A stretch of 64,000 nt of DNA from Nocardioides sp. (GCF_030150155.1 NZ_JASLGR010000059.1:70367-134366); one strand, 5' to 3'. Shown: positions 15,901-24,174, counted from the stretch's first letter. The notes: generated by a model not told the origin, from the sequence alone. Translations and numbers: made by a program.

Positions 15901-17530
15901 GCCACCGGGCACCCCGAGCGCCTTCACCGACCCGGTGGCCGATCCGCTCGCCGATCTGGTGAGCCGCTTCGCGCGGACCCACGGGCCGTTCACCACCGAG
16001 GACGTCGCGGGCCGGCTGGGCCTGGGCGTGGCCGTCGTACGGCACACGCTGGGTCGCCTGGCTGCCGCGGGCCGGGTCCTCGAAGGCGAGTTCAGGCCGG
16101 CCGGCTCCGGGGCCGAATGGTGCGACGCCGAGGTGCTGCGGACGTTGCGGCGCCGGTCGCTGGCGCGGTTGCGGCACGAGGTCGAGCCGGTCCCGCCCGA
16201 CGCCCTGGGCCGCTTCCTGCCGCCGTGGCAGTCCGTCGCCGACGCCCATCCCGACGGCCGTGGCTCGGGTGGGTCGCGGGGACTGCACGGCATCGACGCG
16301 GTGCTCGACGTGGTCACCCAGCTGGCCGGGTACGCCGTCCCGGCCAGCGCCCTGGAGTCGTTCGTGCTCCCCGCCCGGGTGCGGGACTACGAACCCGCCT
16401 TCCTCGACGAGCTGATGGCCGGCGGCGAGGTGCTGTGGGCCGGACACGGCACCCTGCCCGGCGGCGACGGCTGGATCAGCCTGCACCTGGCCGAGGAGGC
16501 GTCGTTGACCCTGCCGGTGCCCACCGCCCTCAGCGAGACCGACGAGGGCACGGCGCGCGCCGACGCCGTGATCCAGGTGCTGGCCGGCGGGGGCGGCTTC
16601 TTCTTCCGCCAGGTGCTCGACGGCGTCGCCGACCTGACCGGGTCGCACAGCGAAGCCGACCTGTCGGCCACGCTCTGGTCCCTGGTCTGGGCGGGGACGC
16701 TCAGCAACGACACCCTGGCGCCGCTGCGGGCGATCACCCGGGCGGGGACCCGGACCCTCGGGCGGGCCGCACCGCGGCGGCGTGGACCCTCCCGGGCCCG
16801 GATCGCACCGCGCCCGGGCCGGATGCCGATGCGGGCCGGGCTGCCCGAGACGGCGGGGCGCTGGACGCTGCTGCCCTCGGTCGAGACCGATCCGACCCGA
16901 CGCGCCCACGCGATGGCCGAGCACTTGGTGGAGCGTCATGGCGTGCTCACCCGTGGTGCGGTGCAGAGCGAGCGGGTGCCGGGCGGCTTCGCGGCGGCGT
17001 ACAAGGTCCTGGGAGCGTTCGAGGAAACTGGCCGGGCCCGGCGCGGCTACTTCGTCGAGGGGCTCGGGGCCGCGCAGTTCAGCACCGTCGGCGGGGTCGA
17101 CCGGCTGCGCACCTTCGCCGAGCCGGTACTCGGCACCTCGGCCTCGCCGCAGGTGGTCGTGCTCGCGGCGACCGACCCGGCCAACCCGTACGGCGCCGCC
17201 TTGGCCTGGCCCGAGGGCAGCGGCCACCGCCCCGGGCGCAAGGCCGGCGCGGTGGTGGTGCTGGTCGACGGCCGGCTGGTGCTCTACGTCGAGCGGGGCG
17301 CGAAGACGCTGCTGTCGTGGTCCGCCGACGTCGCGGTCCTGACCCTGGCGGTGCGGGCGCTGAGCGTGTGGATCGACCGCGACGCGCTCGGCAAGGTCGT
17401 GATCTCCCGCGCCGACGGCGTCGACCTGCTCGGGGGGCCGCTCACGCCGCTGCGCGAGGCCCTCAACGCGGCAGGGTTCACCGTGACTCCTCAGGGTCTG
17501 CGGCGCTACGGCGGGAGCGCGCGTGCCTGA
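12971..17530 (+). CDS. lhr: Lhr-type ATP-dependent helicase (Lhr-Core plus long C-terminal region)
   Basis: 1519 residues, a full-length bacterial Lhr. It is a superfamily 2 3'-to-5' helicase acting in DNA repair. Walker A is APTGSGKT at 47-54, the DEVH box is at 171-174 followed by AVAGSKRGAHLALSLERL, motif III is GLSATV, and motif VI is near SALQRVGRAGHQ. After two RecA domains come a winged-helix and Lhr-specific beta-barrel region (about 440-860) and a long C-terminal part with repeated winged-helix segments seen in bacterial Lhr. The start is GTG. The stop overlaps nei by 8 bases; lhr next to nei is also known in mycobacteria, so the two probably act together in repair of oxidised or alkylated DNA. 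Confidence 0.95.
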   Translation: MPPVPDVLASFSAPTRAWFEASFAAPTPAQVGAWEAIGAGRHALVVAPTGSGKTLSAFLWSLDRLLTTAPPEEERLRCRVLYISPLKALAVDVERNLRAPLAGIRHTAEREGTAVADVRVGVRSGDTPAGDRRALTAHPPDILITTPESLFLMLTSQAREALRGVETVILDEVHAVAGSKRGAHLALSLERLDALLPQPAQRIGLSATVRPTEEVARFLGGAAPVEIVAPPAAKTWELDVVVPVEDMTAPGGLEAEDPDAPGHDPVRTASIWPHVEERVVDLIQTHTSTIVFANSRRLAERLTARLNEIATERAAVEDEVVIARAHHGSVSKEQRTQIEDDLKRGRLPAVVATSSLELGIDMGAVDLVVQIESPPSVASALQRVGRAGHQVGEVSHGVLFPKHRGDLAQTAVVVARMRTGAIESLAVPANPLDVLAQQIVAITALETWEVEELYDLVRRSAPFSNLPRSAYDATLDLLSGLYPSDEFAELRPRLVYDRVTGTLTGRPGAQRLAVTSGGTIPDRGMFGVFLVGEGQGRRVGELDEEMVYESRVGDIFALGATSWRIQEITADRVLVTPAPGVPGRLPFWKGDSLGRPVELGEAIGAFTRDLVALPEAEALSRARDDGLDAWAADNLLAYLHEQAEATRVLPSDTQIVLERFRDELGDWRLVLHSPYGMPVHAPWALAISARLRERYGIEAPAVAADDGIVIRFPDTDAEPPSAEIVVFDPDELAALVTAEVGGSALFASRFRECAARALLLPRRDPGRRSPLWQQRQRAAALLEVAARYPTFPIVLEAVRECLHDVYDLPALLGLMRRIERRELTLTDVESAAPSPYARSLLFGYVAQFMYEGDAPIAERRAAALTLDQGLLAELLGRAELRELLDPEVLAEVEAELQRLAPGRRARGLEGVVDLLRLLGPLTTAEVTARCEDGGAVAAWLHDLTEARRVVEVRVGGVDAWAVIEDVARLRDGLGVPVPPGTPSAFTDPVADPLADLVSRFARTHGPFTTEDVAGRLGLGVAVVRHTLGRLAAAGRVLEGEFRPAGSGAEWCDAEVLRTLRRRSLARLRHEVEPVPPDALGRFLPPWQSVADAHPDGRGSGGSRGLHGIDAVLDVVTQLAGYAVPASALESFVLPARVRDYEPAFLDELMAGGEVLWAGHGTLPGGDGWISLHLAEEASLTLPVPTALSETDEGTARADAVIQVLAGGGGFFFRQVLDGVADLTGSHSEADLSATLWSLVWAGTLSNDTLAPLRAITRAGTRTLGRAAPRRRGPSRARIAPRPGRMPMRAGLPETAGRWTLLPSVETDPTRRAHAMAEHLVERHGVLTRGAVQSERVPGGFAAAYKVLGAFEETGRARRGYFVEGLGAAQFSTVGGVDRLRTFAEPVLGTSASPQVVVLAATDPANPYGAALAWPEGSGHRPGRKAGAVVVLVDGRLVLYVERGAKTLLSWSADVAVLTLAVRALSVWIDRDALGKVVISRADGVDLLGGPLTPLREALNAAGFTVTPQGLRRYGGSARA

Positions 17531-18308
17531 GGGCGACACCGTCTTCCAGACCGCGCGGCTGTTGGAGCGCTCGCTGAGCGGCCAGCGTCTGACCCGGTCG
17601 GACCTGCGGGTGCCGCAGCACGCCACCGCGGACCTGGCGGGGCAGACGGTGACCGGCACGATCAGCCGGGGCAAGCACCTGCTCACCCGCACCGACGCCG
17701 GGATCACCCTGCACACGCACCTCAAGATGGAGGGCGCCTGGCACGTCTACGCGGCGGGCCAGCGGTGGCGGCGGCTGGCCGATCAGGCCCGGGTGGTGCT
17801 CTCCACCGAACGGACCGTGGCGGTCGGCTTCACCCTCGGCATCGTCGAGCTGCTCCCCACCGCCGAGGAGGACCGGGTCGTCGGGCACCTCGGCCCGGAC
17901 CTGCTCGGTCCCGACTGGGACCCCGACGAGGCCGTACGCCGTCTCCTCACCGCCCCGGACCGGCCGGTGATGGAGGCACTGCTGGATCAGCGCAACCTGG
18001 CCGGGATCGGCAACATCTACGGCGCCGAGCTGTGCTTCACCAGCGGCGTCCACCCGGCCACCCCGATCGGTGCGGTGCCGCGACTGCCGCGGCTGGTCCG
18101 CCGCGCCCACCAGATGCTGGAGCTGAACAAGGAGCGACCGCCGCGCACCACCACCGGCAACCGCCGCACCGGGGAGCAGACCTGGGTCTACGGTCGCCTC
18201 CACCAGCAGTGCCGCCGCTGCGGCACCCCGATCGAGCGCACCCATCACGGCGTCGCGGGGCAGGAGCGGATCGTCGACTTCTGTCCCTCATGTCAGCCCC
18301 TCCCCTAG
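17523..18308 (+). CDS. nei: Endonuclease VIII-type DNA glycosylase/AP lyase
   Basis: 261 residues. After Met removal the catalytic Pro1-Glu2 N-terminus is exposed (MPEGDTV, the Nei rather than Fpg variant). The H2TH region holds MEALLDQRNLAGIGNIYGAE, whose Asn and Lys/Gln residues grip DNA, and the C-terminal zinc finger has CRRCG and CPSC pairs (about residues 231-257). The enzyme excises oxidised pyrimidines and nicks the strand by beta/delta elimination. GTG start, 8 bases inside lhr, so it is translationally coupled to the helicase. The 3' end overlaps the convergent LysR gene by 21 bases. Confidence 0.95.
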   Translation: MPEGDTVFQTARLLERSLSGQRLTRSDLRVPQHATADLAGQTVTGTISRGKHLLTRTDAGITLHTHLKMEGAWHVYAAGQRWRRLADQARVVLSTERTVAVGFTLGIVELLPTAEEDRVVGHLGPDLLGPDWDPDEAVRRLLTAPDRPVMEALLDQRNLAGIGNIYGAELCFTSGVHPATPIGAVPRLPRLVRRAHQMLELNKERPPRTTTGNRRTGEQTWVYGRLHQQCRRCGTPIERTHHGVAGQERIVDFCPSCQPLP

Positions 18309-19208
18309 CCGACTTCCGGGTTCACCACCGCCGAGATCCGGGTTCCCCACGGACCTGATGAACTCCAGCAGCCGCGCCGCCGGCGCTACCAACGGCCGGT
18401 CGGTCCGCCAGGTCACCCCGATGGTGCGGCGGGCCGGAGGCGAGGCGAAGGTCAGCGGCACGCTGCCGGTGCGGCCGGCGATCTGCTCGGGCACGATCGC
18501 GATGCCGAGCCCGGCCGCGACCAGCCCCTCGACGGCGAGCAGGTCGCCGCTCTCGAAGCTGATCCGCAGCGCCACGCCTGCCGCAGCGAGCAGGTCGTCG
18601 ACGGTGGACCGGTAGGCGAACCCGGTCGGCGTGGTGATCAGGTCCTCGCCGACCACCTCGCTCAGGTGCACCCGCTTGCGTCGGCTCAGCCGGTGGCTGG
18701 GGCCGACGATCACCACCAGCCGCTCGCGCTCGATGACGTGCCAGCCGTAATCACCGACGGGACGCGTCGAGGTGATCGCCAGCTCGGCCGCCCCCGCCTC
18801 CAGAGCGTGGAGCAGCTCGTGGCCGGGCCCCTGGGTCAAGACGACCCGGATGCGCGGGGCCTCGGCATGGAACCCACCCAGCAGGCGCGGCACCAACGCG
18901 GTGGCCGTGGAGTCCAGGAACGCCAGCCGTACGACGCCACCGTCAGGATCACGCCGCGCCCCGAGCTCGCTGACCAGCTGCCCGTAGCGCCCCACCACCG
19001 CACGCCCCGCGGCCACGGCCGCCACCCCGTCCGGGGTCGGCACCAGTCCGGCGGGGACGCGCTCGAAGAGGCGGGTGCCCAGCTCTTCCTCCATCCGGGC
19101 CAGGGCCCGGGACAGGGTCGGCTGGCTCACGCGCAGCACGGCGGCGGCGTCGGTCACCTGACCGTGGTCGGCTAGGGCGATCAGCCACTCGAAGTCCCGG
19201 ATCAGCAT
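18288..19208 (-). CDS. LysR-family transcriptional regulator
   Basis: 306 residues from ATG 19208. The N-terminal winged helix-turn-helix is residues 1-60 (FEWLIALADHGQVTDAAAVLRVSQPTLSRALARMEEELGTRLFERV), then a linker helix and the two-lobed effector domain (VRLAFLDSTATALVPRLL through GLVAAGLGIAIVPEQ). It is divergent from an MFS transporter 81 bases away and very likely controls it and itself; an unidentified small molecule carried by that transporter is the probable effector. The ATG at 19232 is in frame but would place eight odd residues before the canonical start. Confidence 0.9.
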   Translation of the reverse strand: MLIRDFEWLIALADHGQVTDAAAVLRVSQPTLSRALARMEEELGTRLFERVPAGLVPTPDGVAAVAAGRAVVGRYGQLVSELGARRDPDGGVVRLAFLDSTATALVPRLLGGFHAEAPRIRVVLTQGPGHELLHALEAGAAELAITSTRPVGDYGWHVIERERLVVIVGPSHRLSRRKRVHLSEVVGEDLITTPTGFAYRSTVDDLLAAAGVALRISFESGDLLAVEGLVAAGLGIAIVPEQIAGRTGSVPLTFASPPARRTIGVTWRTDRPLVAPAARLLEFIRSVGNPDLGGGEPGSRLGEGLT

Positions 19209-19217
19209 GGACTCACC

Positions 19218-19263
19218 ATACGTCCGACGCATGGGATCGCAACGGATTCACCATTCGACGTAT
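19218..19263. repeat. Inverted repeat ATACGTC/GACGTAT in LysR-MFS intergenic region
   Basis: ATACGTC at 19218-19224 and its exact reverse complement GACGTAT at 19257-19263 flank a 32-base spacer between the divergent starts. LysR proteins bind dispersed sites in such regions, so the arms may be parts of recognition and activation sites. The spacing is longer than a single T-N11-A box, so this is only a candidate. Confidence 0.35.
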
Positions 19264-19289
19264 CGCCCGACCAGGTTCACAGTGGATGG

Positions 19290-20525
19290 GTGACACCGTC
19301 CAGCACCACCGAGCCCTTCGAGGGCTACCTCCCCGGCAGCACCGAGTACCGACGGGTCCTGATCGCCCTCTTCGCCGCCGGCGTCGCGACCTTCGTCCTG
19401 ATCTGGTCGACCCAGGCACTGCTCCCCGCCTTCGTCGACGCGTTCGCGATCACCCCCGCCCAGAGCGCGATGAGCCTCTCGGTCACCACCGCCGGCCTCG
19501 CGGTCGCCCTGCTGGTCGCCGGTCCCCTGTCCGAGGCGATCGGTCGCACCCGGATGATCCACCTCTCGCTGTGGACCTCGGCGCTGATCGCCGTGGCCTG
19601 CGCGTTCGCACCGTCCTGGCATGTGCTGGTCGTGCTCCGACTCCTCCAGGGGATCACCCTGGCGGGCCTGCCGGCGGTAGCGACGGCGTACCTGCGCGAG
19701 GAGCTGCACCCCTCGGTGCAGGCCCGGGCCGCGGGTCTCTACATCGGAGGCAACGCCATCGGCGGGATGGCGGGTCGGCTGGTGACCGCCCCGATGGACG
19801 ACCTCGGCGGGTGGCGCTGGGCGATGGGGGCCGCCGCCGTGCTGGCCCTGGCCGGTGCGGTCGCCGTCGCGTTCACCCTGCCGCGCTCGCGGAACTTCGT
19901 CCCTCGTCCCACCACCGCACCCGACCTGCTGGCCCAGACCCGACGGGCGCTGGCCGACCCGGCCCTGCTGGCGCTCTACGGCATCGGGGCGTGCGGGATG
20001 GGCGTGCTGAGCGCGACCTTCAACTCCCTCGGCTTCCGGCTCACCTCGGCGCCGTTCCACCTCACCGAGGGCGGCTTCAGCCTGATCTACCTGCTCTACG
20101 CGTTCGGGGCGACCAGCTCGGCGATGACCGGGCGTGCCGCCGACCGCTTCGGCCAGCGCGCCGTCGCCCCGGTCGGCTGTCTGCTCGGCCTGGTCGGGAT
20201 CGCCCTGACCCTGACCTCGTCGCTGCCCACCATCATCGTCGGCATCGCGCTGCTCACCGTCGGGTTCTTCAGCCTCCACGGCCTGGCCAGCGGCTGGGTG
20301 GTCGCCCGCTCGCACGCCCTGGGCGCGAGCACCGGCCAGGCCGCCTCGCTCTACCTGTTCACCTACTACGTCGGGGCCGCCGTCTTCGGCAACCTGGGCA
20401 GCGCCGCCTGGGCGCAGGCCGGATGGGCGGGGCCGGCCACGCTGGTCGTCGTACTGCTCCTGATCGCGGCCGGCCTCACGATGGCGCTACGCCACACCCG
20501 TCCCCTGGTCCTGCCCGCCCACTGA
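19290..20525 (+). CDS. MFS transporter (YnfM-like, 12 TM)
   Basis: 411 residues with about 12 hydrophobic segments. The cytoplasmic loop after TM2 carries GPLSEAIGRTRM, the MFS motif A (G-x-x-D/E-R-x-G-R), and after TM8 comes GRAADRFGQRA as its second copy. The overall form matches the YnfM/drug-arabinose exporter group, and LRLLQGITLAGLPAVATAYL is the usual TM4-TM5 region. It likely exports a small hydrophilic or aromatic compound. GTG start. The divergent LysR regulator probably controls it; its 3' end overlaps the convergent scoB by 39 bases. Confidence 0.88.
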   Translation: MTPSSTTEPFEGYLPGSTEYRRVLIALFAAGVATFVLIWSTQALLPAFVDAFAITPAQSAMSLSVTTAGLAVALLVAGPLSEAIGRTRMIHLSLWTSALIAVACAFAPSWHVLVVLRLLQGITLAGLPAVATAYLREELHPSVQARAAGLYIGGNAIGGMAGRLVTAPMDDLGGWRWAMGAAAVLALAGAVAVAFTLPRSRNFVPRPTTAPDLLAQTRRALADPALLALYGIGACGMGVLSATFNSLGFRLTSAPFHLTEGGFSLIYLLYAFGATSSAMTGRAADRFGQRAVAPVGCLLGLVGIALTLTSSLPTIIVGIALLTVGFFSLHGLASGWVVARSHALGASTGQAASLYLFTYYVGAAVFGNLGSAAWAQAGWAGPATLVVVLLLIAAGLTMALRHTRPLVLPAH

Positions 20526-21158
20526 CGGCGCCAGGCTCAGGGCCGGTCCGGTGGCCGCGCGGACCTCGTCGACGCTGACCCCGGGGCCCAGCTCGCTGAG
20601 CACCAGGCCGTCCGCGGTGATGTCAATGACGGCCAGGTCGGTGATGATCCGCTGCACCACCTGCTTGCCGGTCAGCGGCAGGGTGCACTTCTCGACGATC
20701 TTGTGCGACCCGTCCTTGGCCACGTGCTCCATCAGCACGATCACCTTGCGGGCGCCGTGGACCAGGTCCATCGCACCGCCCATCCCCTTAACCATCTTCC
20801 CGGGGATCATCCAGTTGGCGATGTCGCCCGCGGCCGAGACCTGCATCGCCCCCAGGATCGCGGCGTCGATCTTGCCGCCGCGGATCATCCCGAAGGAGAG
20901 CGCGGAGTCGAAGAACGACGCGCCCCGCCGGACCGTGACCGTCTCCTTGCCGGCGTTGATCAGGTCCGGGTCGACTTCGTCCTCGGCGGGATAGGCGCCG
21001 GTGCCCAGAATGCCGTTCTCGGACTGGAGCACCAGCTCGACGTCGTCGGGGACGAAGTTCGGCACCAGGGTCGGCAGCCCGATCCCGAGGTTGACGTAGT
21101 CCCCGTCGGCGAGCTCGGCGGCCGCGCGGGCCGCCATCTCGTCGCGTGTCCAGCTCAT
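20487..21158 (-). CDS. scoB: 3-oxoacid CoA-transferase, beta subunit
   Basis: 223 residues from ATG 21158. The catalytic Glu is Glu47 in LQSENGILG, which forms the glutamyl-CoA thioester; GIGLPTLVPNF comes before it and DLVHGARKVIVLMEHVAKDG is the family core. With the alpha subunit it moves CoA from succinyl-CoA to a 3-oxoacid such as acetoacetate or 3-oxoadipate, feeding the tricarboxylic cycle. ATG overlaps the alpha-subunit stop in ATGA. The frame upstream of ATG 21158 is a shadow of scoA. Beside an IclR regulator, a role in aromatic/ketone body breakdown is likely, but the exact acid cannot be told. Confidence 0.93.
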   Translation of the reverse strand: MSWTRDEMAARAAAELADGDYVNLGIGLPTLVPNFVPDDVELVLQSENGILGTGAYPAEDEVDPDLINAGKETVTVRRGASFFDSALSFGMIRGGKIDAAILGAMQVSAAGDIANWMIPGKMVKGMGGAMDLVHGARKVIVLMEHVAKDGSHKIVEKCTLPLTGKQVVQRIITDLAVIDITADGLVLSELGPGVSVDEVRAATGPALSLAPSVGGQDQGTGVA

Positions 21159-21916
21159 GCCCGCACCGTCCTCTTCTCGATCCGCTTCTCCGCTGCCTGC
21201 TCCGGGGTCAGCTCGACCACCCGATGCACGTAGACCCCCGGCAGGTGGATCTGATCGGGGTCGAGGTCGCCGGGCTCCACCAGGTGCTCGACCTCGGCGA
21301 CGGTGACCTCCCCGCACATCGCTGCCAGCGGGTTGAAGTTGCGTGCCGCCTCGCGGAAGACGAGGTTGCCGTGCCGGTCGCCCTTCCAGGCCCGGACCAG
21401 GCCGACGTCGGCGACGATCGCCCGCTCACGGACGAACTCCAGGCCGTCGAAGACCTCCGTCGGCTTGGCCGGGGACGCGATCTCGACGTCTCCCGAGCCG
21501 TCGGCGGCGTACTTCCAGGGCATCCCGCCCTCGGCGACCTGGGTGCCGACGCCGGTGCGGGTGTAGAACGCCGCGATCCCCGAGCCGCCGGCCCGCATCC
21601 GCTCGGCGAGCGTGCCCTGCGGGGTGAGCTCGACCTCAAGCTCCCCGGCGAGGTACTGCCGCGCGAACTCCTTGTTCTCCCCGACGTACGACGCCACCAC
21701 CCGGCGCAGCCGACCGGCCGAGAGCAGCTGGCCCAGGCCCCAGTCATCCACACCGGCGTTGTTCGACACCGTCTCCAGGTCCCGGACGCCCGAGCGCAGC
21801 ACCTCCCCGATCAGCACCGACGGGATGCCGCACAGCCCGAAGCCACCGACGGCGAGCCGCGCACCGTCGGTGATGTCGGCGAGCGCCTCGGCCGCCGAGG
21901 CCACTACCTTGTCCAT
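21155..21916 (-). CDS. scoA: 3-oxoacid CoA-transferase, alpha subunit
   Basis: 253 residues. The glycine loop VGGFGLCGIP (residues 23-32) binds CoA, and the chain goes on with ETVSNNAGVDDWGLGQLL and the YVGENKEF and PQGTLAERMRAGGSGIAAFYT segments that are near constant in the alpha subunit. ATG 21916 is preferred over 21952 because it gives the standard N-terminus MDKVVAS, with a GAGGA site upstream. Its promoter region is shared with a divergent IclR gene and holds a palindrome. Steroid-degrading enzymes (kshA, kstD) lie within 4 kb, so it may process ring-derived acids. Confidence 0.93.
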   Translation of the reverse strand: MDKVVASAAEALADITDGARLAVGGFGLCGIPSVLIGEVLRSGVRDLETVSNNAGVDDWGLGQLLSAGRLRRVVASYVGENKEFARQYLAGELEVELTPQGTLAERMRAGGSGIAAFYTRTGVGTQVAEGGMPWKYAADGSGDVEIASPAKPTEVFDGLEFVRERAIVADVGLVRAWKGDRHGNLVFREAARNFNPLAAMCGEVTVAEVEHLVEPGDLDPDQIHLPGVYVHRVVELTPEQAAEKRIEKRTVRA

Positions 21917-22029
21917 CGTTCCTCCTCGCAGCGAGTGCTCCTCCGATACCACCGCGTCGACCGGCCACGGTCAAGGAACGAACGCCCACCGCCGCCGAAC
22001 CGCGCACAGAGCGAGATCACACGGCCCCT

Positions 22030-22049
22030 ACCGTTCGCTGAACGAACGC
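22030..22049. promoter_or_regulatory. Candidate IclR operator (palindrome plus direct repeat)
   Basis: CGTTCG at 22032-22037 and CGAACG at 22043-22048 are inverted; inside them GTTC-GCT-GAAC (22033-22043) is a tighter dyad. The same decamer GAACGAACGC occurs at 21976-21985 and 22040-22049. The site lies 13 bases before the iclR ATG, where a repressor would block both iclR and scoAB. Confidence 0.45.
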
Positions 22050-22062
22050 TAGGGTGAGCGGC

Positions 22063-22833
22063 ATGGCCGCCCTCAACGTCGTCGCGAAGACCGCCCTCCT
22101 GCTCCGCGCGATCGCTGCCTGCGAGCCGGAGGGGGCCACCACGTCCGAGCTGGCGCGCCGCGCGGACCTCAACCGGTCCACGGCGCACCGGCTGCTCAGC
22201 GACCTGCACGGCGAGGGTCTGGTCGACCGCGACGAGCCCTCGGCCCGCTGGCTGCTGGGCCCGGCGCTCTTCTTCATGGGGCTCTCGGCGGGCCACCGCT
22301 ACGACGTCACCCAGACCGCCCTGCCCTTCGTACGCCGGCTCGCGGCGCAGACCTCGGAGAGCGCGTTCTACTCGGTCTGGCGCAGCAACGAGTCGGTCTG
22401 CCTGGTCCAGGAGGAGGGCACCTATCCGCTGCGCAGCCACGTCCTGCGCGAGGGGATCCGCTTCCCCCTCGGAGTCGCCTCGGCCGGGCTGGCGGTGCTC
22501 TCCTTCCTGCCCGAGACGGAGATCGAGACCTATCTGACCCAGGCCGACCTGAGCGCCTTCGGCCCCGAGCACGGCGTCGATGCGCTGCGTGCCCGGATCG
22601 ACCAGACCCGCCGCCAGGGCTACGCGGTGAACCCCGGCCTGATCGTCGAGGGCTCCTGGGGGATGGCGGCGGCCGTGGTGGACGAACGGGACCGGCCGGT
22701 CGGCGCGCTCAGCGTGACCGGCGTCGAGCAGCGCTTCTCCCCCGACCGGCAGCCCGACCTGGGCCGGCTGCTGATGTCGGCGGCCCATGAGCTCTCGCTG
22801 GCCCTGCGCGAGCCTCGCGCTATCTGGAGGTAG
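22063..22833 (+). CDS. IclR-family transcriptional regulator
   Basis: 256 residues. The N-terminal winged helix-turn-helix (residues about 8-60: ALLLRAIAACEPEGATTSELARRADLNRSTAHRLLSDLHGEGLVDRD) is typical, and the C-terminal effector domain contains the family segments LRSHVLREGIRFPLGVASAGLAVLSFL and GYAVNPGLIVEGSWGMAAAVVDE. ATG 22063 has AGGGTGA about 6 bases upstream; a GTG 9 bases earlier is in frame. It is divergent from scoAB and precedes kshA, so it probably senses an aromatic acid or steroid-derived acid and controls scoAB. A palindrome in the shared promoter supports this. Confidence 0.9.
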   Translation: MAALNVVAKTALLLRAIAACEPEGATTSELARRADLNRSTAHRLLSDLHGEGLVDRDEPSARWLLGPALFFMGLSAGHRYDVTQTALPFVRRLAAQTSESAFYSVWRSNESVCLVQEEGTYPLRSHVLREGIRFPLGVASAGLAVLSFLPETEIETYLTQADLSAFGPEHGVDALRARIDQTRRQGYAVNPGLIVEGSWGMAAAVVDERDRPVGALSVTGVEQRFSPDRQPDLGRLLMSAAHELSLALREPRAIWR

Positions 22834-22952
22834 CCCTCCGGAGCCTGTCGCAGTTGCGGAGCACCACTTCCAGTGAGTGGGATCGTGTGACGTAGCCGAC
22901 ATCTGCGCCGACCCACACTCGATGAGTCCCGCTGGCAGAGATGGAGAAGCAG

Positions 22953-24104
22953 ATGAGCGTCACAGGAGACAACGACACCGAGGTTCGCACGATCGACACC
23001 GGAGCCGCACCGACCCGGTTCGCCCGCGGCTGGCACTGCCTGGGTCTGGAGAAGGACTTCGCCGACGGCACCCCGCACCAGATCAACGCGTTCGGCCAGA
23101 AGCTCGTCGTCTTCGCCGGCGAGGACGGCCACGTCAACGTGCTCGACGGCTACTGCCGTCACATGGGCGCCGACCTGTCGCAGGGCACCGTGAAGGGCAA
23201 CGAGCTGGCCTGTCCGTTCCACGACTGGCGGTGGGGCGGCGACGGTCGGTGCAAGGCGATCCCGTACGCCCGCCGAGTGCCGTTGCGGGCCCGGACCGCC
23301 GCCTGGGAGACGATGGTCCAGGACGGCATGCTGTTCGTCTGGAACGACCCGGAGGGCAATGCCCCGGACCCGGCGCAGTACATCCCCCGGATCGAGGGCT
23401 ACGGCACACAGGAGTGGAGCGACTGGGTCTGGTACTCCACCGTCATCGAGGGCGCGAACTGCCGTGAGCTGATCGACAACAACGTCGACATGGCGCACTT
23501 CTTCTACGTGCACTACTCCTTCCCGACGTACTTCAAGAACGTCTTCGAGGGCCACGTGTCGGCCCAGTTCATGAAGGGCGAGGGCCGCGAGGACATCCGC
23601 GGCAAGCGCGACTCCGGGGGTGCCCGGGTCACGATCGGCAACTCGTCGACCGCTGCCTACTACGGCCCCTCGTTCATGATCGACGAGCTCACGTACCACT
23701 ACTCCGATGGCGAGGACGTGCCCAGCGTCCTGATCAACTGCCACTACCCGATCGACAACGACTCCTTCGTCCTGCAGTACGGCGTCATGGTGAAGAAGGA
23801 GAAGGGCGTCGACGACGCCACCGCCCTGGCGATGGCCCAGCGCCAGGGCGACTTCATCCGGCTCGGCTTCGAGCAGGACGTCGCGATCTGGAAGACCAAG
23901 ACCCGGATCGACAACCCGCTGCTGTGCGAGGAGGACGGTCCCGTCTACCAGCTGCGCCGCTGGTACGAGCAGTTCTACGTCGACGTCGCCGACGTCACCC
24001 CCGAGATGGTCGAGCGCTTCGAGTTCGAGATCGACACCTCCCGGCCCAACGAGGCCTGGCGGCGCGAGGTCGCCGAGAACATCGCCCGTACCCAGGACGC
24101 CTGA
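22953..24104 (+). CDS. kshA: 3-ketosteroid 9alpha-hydroxylase, Rieske oxygenase component
   Basis: 383 residues. The Rieske [2Fe-2S] ligands are Cys68-x-His70 and Cys87-x2-His90 (CRH and CPFH). The mononuclear iron site is His182 and His187 in NNVDMAHFFYVH, with an Asp such as Asp309 in the later FEQD. Length and motif spacing match KshA of mycobacteria and rhodococci nearly residue for residue. With a reductase (KshB, not in this window) it hydroxylates C9 of 3-ketosteroids such as AD and ADD, which, with kstD, breaks open ring B. ATG 22953 has a GGAG site 6 bases upstream. It is followed by an 18-bp terminator and by the convergent kstD. Confidence 0.93.
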   Translation: MSVTGDNDTEVRTIDTGAAPTRFARGWHCLGLEKDFADGTPHQINAFGQKLVVFAGEDGHVNVLDGYCRHMGADLSQGTVKGNELACPFHDWRWGGDGRCKAIPYARRVPLRARTAAWETMVQDGMLFVWNDPEGNAPDPAQYIPRIEGYGTQEWSDWVWYSTVIEGANCRELIDNNVDMAHFFYVHYSFPTYFKNVFEGHVSAQFMKGEGREDIRGKRDSGGARVTIGNSSTAAYYGPSFMIDELTYHYSDGEDVPSVLINCHYPIDNDSFVLQYGVMVKKEKGVDDATALAMAQRQGDFIRLGFEQDVAIWKTKTRIDNPLLCEEDGPVYQLRRWYEQFYVDVADVTPEMVERFEFEIDTSRPNEAWRREVAENIARTQDA

Positions 24105-24115
24105 CCCGCACGACA

Positions 24116-24153
24116 CCAGGGGCGCTGAACCGACATCGGTTCAGCGCCCCTGG
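24116..24153. terminator. Perfect 18-bp stem terminator between kshA and kstD
   Basis: The arm at 24116-24133 (CCAGGGGCGCTGAACCGA) is exactly complementary to 24136-24153, with two bases between, so a 4-base or larger loop will form. It lies 12 bases after the kshA stop and 22 bases from the kstD stop, so it can end both genes. There is no U-tract, as is common in actinobacteria. Confidence 0.85.
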
Positions 24154-24174
24154 GACGTCGTGGAGGAGATCAGG

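Noticed and set aside
15131..17725. 864-residue minus-strand open frame opposite lhr
   Set aside because: Third positions of lhr are almost all G or C, which gives long antisense frames. The translation is Gln/Gly/Arg-rich with no family motif, while lhr and nei are clear on the other strand.
22864..22880. Inverted repeat CCACT-N7-AGTGG before kshA as an operator
   Set aside because: Only five base pairs per arm, with no second copy or known regulator; likely chance.
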